Positions 39,424-42,319 of a DNA stretch of 42,319 bases are shown piece after piece. The stretch spans positions 1 through 42,319 of the forward strand of contig DAHUZL010000185.1 in NCBI GenBank assembly GCA_027306655.1, given 5' to 3'. The position numbers and the translations under genes are program-made. The first letter of the stretch is position 1, and each line of letters opens with the position of its first letter. The notes below the pieces were generated by a model, which saw only the letters and a list, made by a program, of their open reading frames with translations, had not been told where the DNA came from and did not search any database. The stretch comes from Candidatus Dormiibacterota bacterium (GTDB taxonomy: Bacteria > Chloroflexota > Dormibacteria > Aeolococcales > Bog-877).

Positions 39424-40224
39424 TCACCGCTCCGACGCGATGAACCTGCGAACAGCCGCCAGATCGATGGCCGTGAGGTTCGAGTCCAGCCCCCAGGCGA
39501 CTGGAGCGCTCGGGTGCGTCAGTCGGAGCACCCAGCGTTGGCGGCCGGAAATCGCTACTGGCCCCCACGCCTTTCCGGCGACGTCGATCCCGTAGCGTTC
39601 GCGGAGCGCTCGATTGGCCATCACGCCGACCGCTACCACGACTCGCGCCGGGGATGAACCAAGGACGCCGTCCAGGTATAGGGACGTGCAGGTTTCGAGG
39701 GCCGCCCCTACACCCTCCTGAAACCTTGATCCGCAGTGGACGACCTCGGCTAGGGCGTAGTCGCGGCCAGGCACAACATGTGAGGCGAGTAACTCTGAAG
39801 CAATCCGCTTGGCCCATCGCCAGTAGCGGACCGATGAGCCGACCCGCTCCCCCAGGCCGTTGATGAGGATCTCGCCTTCAAACACCCCAGGCTGTTGGCC
39901 TAGCTCAAACGCACTGTCGGCTGCGGCGAGGATCTCGTCGTCTGAAGACGCACTGGTCGTCCAGACGCCAGGCACAAGCGCCTCATCGCGCTCGCCGGCA
40001 CCAGGGTTTGAGGCGAGGAAGAGGATTGGCGCGACGTTGAGATGTCCGTACCACGGCTCAGGATGGTATCGGGGGCCGACCGCGGGCTGCGCCCGGTACC
40101 ACCCAGCGACCCGGCCGCATGGGTGATCTGGGTCTTGCAGGGCCCTTGCTACCTCGGGGCACCGGGCGATTCGGATCGCGAGTGCGCGAGCGGCGGCGGG
40201 ATTGGCGACAGTCTCTTCGGCCAC
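39424..40224 (-). CDS. Uracil-DNA-glycosylase-superfamily-like protein
   Basis: This 266-residue protein has the layout of the UDG fold: APILFLASNPGAGERD (65-80, with the NPG motif), then YALAEVVHCGSRFQEGV (156-171), ARVVVAVGVMANRAL (193-207) and WVLRLTHPSAPVAWGLDSN (231-249, with HPSA). These match the order of motifs in COG1573-like proteins, although the catalytic residues of known UDG classes cannot be assigned with confidence. It may act in base excision or bind modified DNA. The GTG at 40224 has GAGAGGA upstream; a TTG reading from 40257 is rejected. It sits in the island after tRNA-Gln, 718 bp downstream of another glycosylase-like gene on the same strand. Confidence 0.6.
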   Translation of the reverse strand: MAEETVANPAAARALAIRIARCPEVARALQDPDHPCGRVAGWYRAQPAVGPRYHPEPWYGHLNVAPILFLASNPGAGERDEALVPGVWTTSASSDDEILAAADSAFELGQQPGVFEGEILINGLGERVGSSVRYWRWAKRIASELLASHVVPGRDYALAEVVHCGSRFQEGVGAALETCTSLYLDGVLGSSPARVVVAVGVMANRALRERYGIDVAGKAWGPVAISGRQRWVLRLTHPSAPVAWGLDSNLTAIDLAAVRRFIASER

Positions 40225-40941
40225 AGTTGGTTCCTCTCTGCTCGGATGCAGCCCCAAAGGTACTCGGCCCCTCTCATGCCCGGCAACCGTTTGCCGCTCA
40301 CGGTTCGGGAGCGCGGCGGTAAGAGGTCAGAGTCCGTCCCGCGACTCGGCGGCGGCCATCGCCGCACCGCCGAGTACCGCTCGGCCACTCGGTCCACTGA
40401 GGCGCCAAGCCGGAGTGGCCATGGTTCCGCCGGGGTCGCCGGCATCGGTGCCGGACTGGGTGAGGGTGGAGAAGCGCAGGCTGAAGGGCTCCGCGAGTTC
40501 GTCTTGCTACTGAGCCACCAGCCCCCCGGGCCGACCACCGGGCCGCTCCAGCTTATCCGGCTGGCCAGCCCCCCCGGCGCCGCAGTGTGCCAGGCCGCCG
40601 CGATCACCGGGCAGCGTTCGGCCGCGGTGATGCGGCGGGGCCGGCCATCCTGTGGAGCGTGCGGAACTCGACGTCGGCGAGCACGAGGGCAGTAGGATGC
40701 TTGGGGGGATGCCACTTGGACCTCGACCAGCTTCGGCCGCTCTGCCGACACCGGGCCGCCAGCTTTCACTCCAGCGAGTCCTTGGTGCTCGCGGAGATCT
40801 GCAACGGGACACCCACGGGCGGGCACGATCGCTTGGCTGGGTGACAGTATCCCCGTCACGAGGCTGCTCCGAGGGACTCCCACCGTTGCCACGCCACGGC
40901 GCGGGAAGGCGCACTCAGAGGCATACCCAACTCCGCGGGAC
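40225..40941. other. About 720 bp without a supported gene
   Basis: Six-frame reading gives only overlapping, low-complexity frames. One minus-strand stretch near 40640-40740 (KHPTALVLADVEFRTLHRMAG) looks briefly protein-like but has stops on either side, so it may be a decayed gene fragment. No RNA gene or repeat was recognised. Confidence 0.45.
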
Positions 40942-41811
40942 CTACTTCGGCAGGCGGCAGGCATGACACGCTGGGGAAATGCAGAGTTGATGCTCAGCTA
41001 TCACACATTCGCTGCACCCGACCCGGCCGAAGTACCAGAGTGCCGGATCGAGTGCTGCACATGTTCCGCGCAGGCCCACGGGTCCGTCACTCCCCTCCTT
41101 TGCCACGCGAATGCGCCAAGCTTGTTGTATGGCGGCCCGCGCCGCATCTTCGTGGAGACCGGCTGTCTCGGCGACACCTAAGCACTCCGTCGCTCGACGA
41201 ACCTGAACGTCCACGGCGACCGGCGTCCTCTCGATTCCGGACACCTTCGCCTCTCCCGGATAAACCATCATACGGACCCACATCGGGCCGATCTTTGGGC
41301 CCCGGAGCATCGGATACGGATTCGTACCGGGAGCGGACCCAGTCGCTCCGAGTGTGGCCATCAGCTCGTCAGCCTCTCCCACTCCGTCGGTTATCACTCG
41401 CGCGATGGCCGATGCGGGCTCATCGATAAGTGATTGCGCTATCCGGCACCACGCCTTTGAGTCCGGCCCGTGCCTCTGACTGACGCCTGACTCCTTGAGC
41501 ACTTTGGCAAGCTGATCAAACGGGCGGTTTGCGGCTTGAGATGGAACAAAGGCCCAGCGATTCGTTCCGTAGAGTTTCAGTGCGGCAGCGCAAAGCTGAG
41601 AGGCGAGCCGCATTCGGTCCATGGCACACACGAACGTCAGCGCCGCTCGTACATACTCCGCAGTTTCGCCGGAGCTCCGCAGGGTGGTCGCAAACCGCGA
41701 TTCGGGCAATACATCCCACCCAGGTGGCTCTGCCCCTGGGCGTTCTGATAGATCAAACAAGTGGTCGGTGAATCCTCGAGTAATCTCCAGAGCGAGCGCA
41801 GGGGCTGTCAT
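40942..41811 (-). CDS. HhH-GPD-like DNA glycosylase with C-terminal cysteine cluster
   Basis: This 289-residue protein has a region that reads like a helix-hairpin-helix and GPD: MLRGPKIGPMWVRMM (168-182, Lys173), then PVAVDVQVRRATECLGV (197-213), comparable to VDTHVRR of EndoIII-type enzymes, with Asp201 in the place of the catalytic Asp. The C-terminus has Cys266, Cys269, Cys277, Cys282 and Cys285, which could hold a [4Fe-4S] cluster as in EndoIII/MutY, although the spacing differs. The N-terminal 160 residues (with FDQLAKVLKESGVSQRHGPDSKAWCRIAQSL) are not recognised. The ATG at 41811 has TAGGAGA seven to eight bases upstream; longer starts at 41901, 41961 and 42045 lack a ribosome site. 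The family call is an inference. Confidence 0.55.
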   Translation of the reverse strand: MTAPALALEITRGFTDHLFDLSERPGAEPPGWDVLPESRFATTLRSSGETAEYVRAALTFVCAMDRMRLASQLCAAALKLYGTNRWAFVPSQAANRPFDQLAKVLKESGVSQRHGPDSKAWCRIAQSLIDEPASAIARVITDGVGEADELMATLGATGSAPGTNPYPMLRGPKIGPMWVRMMVYPGEAKVSGIERTPVAVDVQVRRATECLGVAETAGLHEDAARAAIQQAWRIRVAKEGSDGPVGLRGTCAALDPALWYFGRVGCSECVIAEHQLCISPACHACRLPK

Positions 41812-42319
41812 CAGACTATCTCCTACTTGGGTCGTCACAACCAGCGCCAAAGCAAGCGTCAGTGGAAGCTGACTTCGACGTTGGCCGGGAGCCGATCTCA
41901 TATTGTGCAAGGGTTTGCAAGCAGGTCTTAGGGCTCCAACAACCTGACGACGAAGTGCCATCGATGCGCCGCCGGGTGAGCGGAATCGCGGAGTCCACCC
42001 CCCGGCGACGAGTAAGCGTTGTTCCGCACTGACCTCCGCTATCATAGCGCCCAAGGTTCTGAGCTAGTCGACCCCAGCCTGGCCGTTCCTGTCAACGTTT
42101 CCCCCCGTGCTGCGCAGAACCTACCCCAGCCGCCCACGTCCACCGCCATTCGCTGAATCCGGGATGGGGCAGTACTCCAAATGCCAATGCAAGAGGATCC
42201 CATGCGAATTGGGGTTGCGGTACCCGCGCCTACCACGGTGGGTACCGGCCGACGTCCGGCGACGTGCCGGACGGATCAGCGCCCACCCGGACCAGGTCGA
42301 GGGCGACGCGTTCGATCAC
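41812..42319. other. About 500 bp upstream of the glycosylase-like gene, no gene supported
   Basis: The glycosylase frame stays open to 42054 but the extension has no start signal or family character. The rest to the window end holds only short overlapping frames. A promoter for the glycosylase-like gene must lie here; no convincing -35/-10 pair was picked out. Confidence 0.4.

Noticed and set aside
40149-40964. 271-residue minus-strand frame between the two glycosylase-like genes
   Set aside because: It overlaps the start of the UDG-like gene, is rich in Ser, Pro and Arg, and shows no domain. The region is better described as decayed.

Overview
The window is high-GC DNA from one chromosome with many GTG, TTG and probably CTG starts and frequent 4-nt stop/start overlaps. 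The gene set (actinobacterial-type FdxA ferredoxin, Flp pilin, DUF2630, PSP1/RicT, and an inositol-phosphate synthase / PI synthase / PimA cluster) suggests a monoderm Terrabacteria lineage: an actinobacterium or a related phylum such as Dormibacterota. The exact phylum cannot be fixed by eye.

Region 1 (1-16.3 kb) is mostly housekeeping. It holds a DMT transporter, glutamine synthetase, ferredoxin, Flp pilin, an RDD membrane protein and a CoxG/SRPBCC-like protein. Next come ricT-holB and a branched-chain amino-acid ABC transporter (livF, a fused livM-livG, livH, livK) with a strong hairpin between livK and livH. purE-purK, a DUF2630 protein, a secreted COG4315-type protein and a vapBC toxin-antitoxin pair follow.

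Region 2 (16.4-21.1 kb) is a cluster, all on the minus strand, that reads as phosphatidylinositol (mannoside) synthesis: ArsR-type regulator, inositol-3-phosphate synthase, HtrB/PatA-like acyltransferase, PimA-like mannosyltransferase, CDP-alcohol phosphatidyltransferase. It would make inositol phosphate, attach it to lipid, then mannosylate and acylate the product.

Region 3 (21.2-30.9 kb) has a RidA protein and an ABC-2 drug-export pair. The ATPase gene of that pair is split by an intact IS607-type element (tnpA serine recombinase + tnpB). Removing 1,986 bp restores the reading frame exactly. Then come a zinc-type dehydrogenase, an ECF sigma factor overlapping a Rieske iron-sulfur protein, a PucR/CdaR-type regulator, a truncated AAA_14/DUF4143 ATPase gene and a RelB/RelE-like pair.

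Region 4 (31-34.9 kb) has tRNA-Glu(UUC), a small membrane protein, gltX (apparently with a CTG start), DinB, a divergent WYL/YafY regulator and tRNA-Gln(CUG) with encoded CCA.

Region 5 (34.9-42.3 kb), directly after tRNA-Gln, looks like an accessory island. It has sparse coding, a broken BNR-repeat gene, an IS256-family transposase with a zinc-ribbon partner, an IS21-like terminus, and two DNA-glycosylase-like genes (a UDG-superfamily-like protein and an HhH-GPD-like protein with a C-terminal cysteine cluster). The least explained items are the Rieske/sigma pair and the two glycosylase-like genes.
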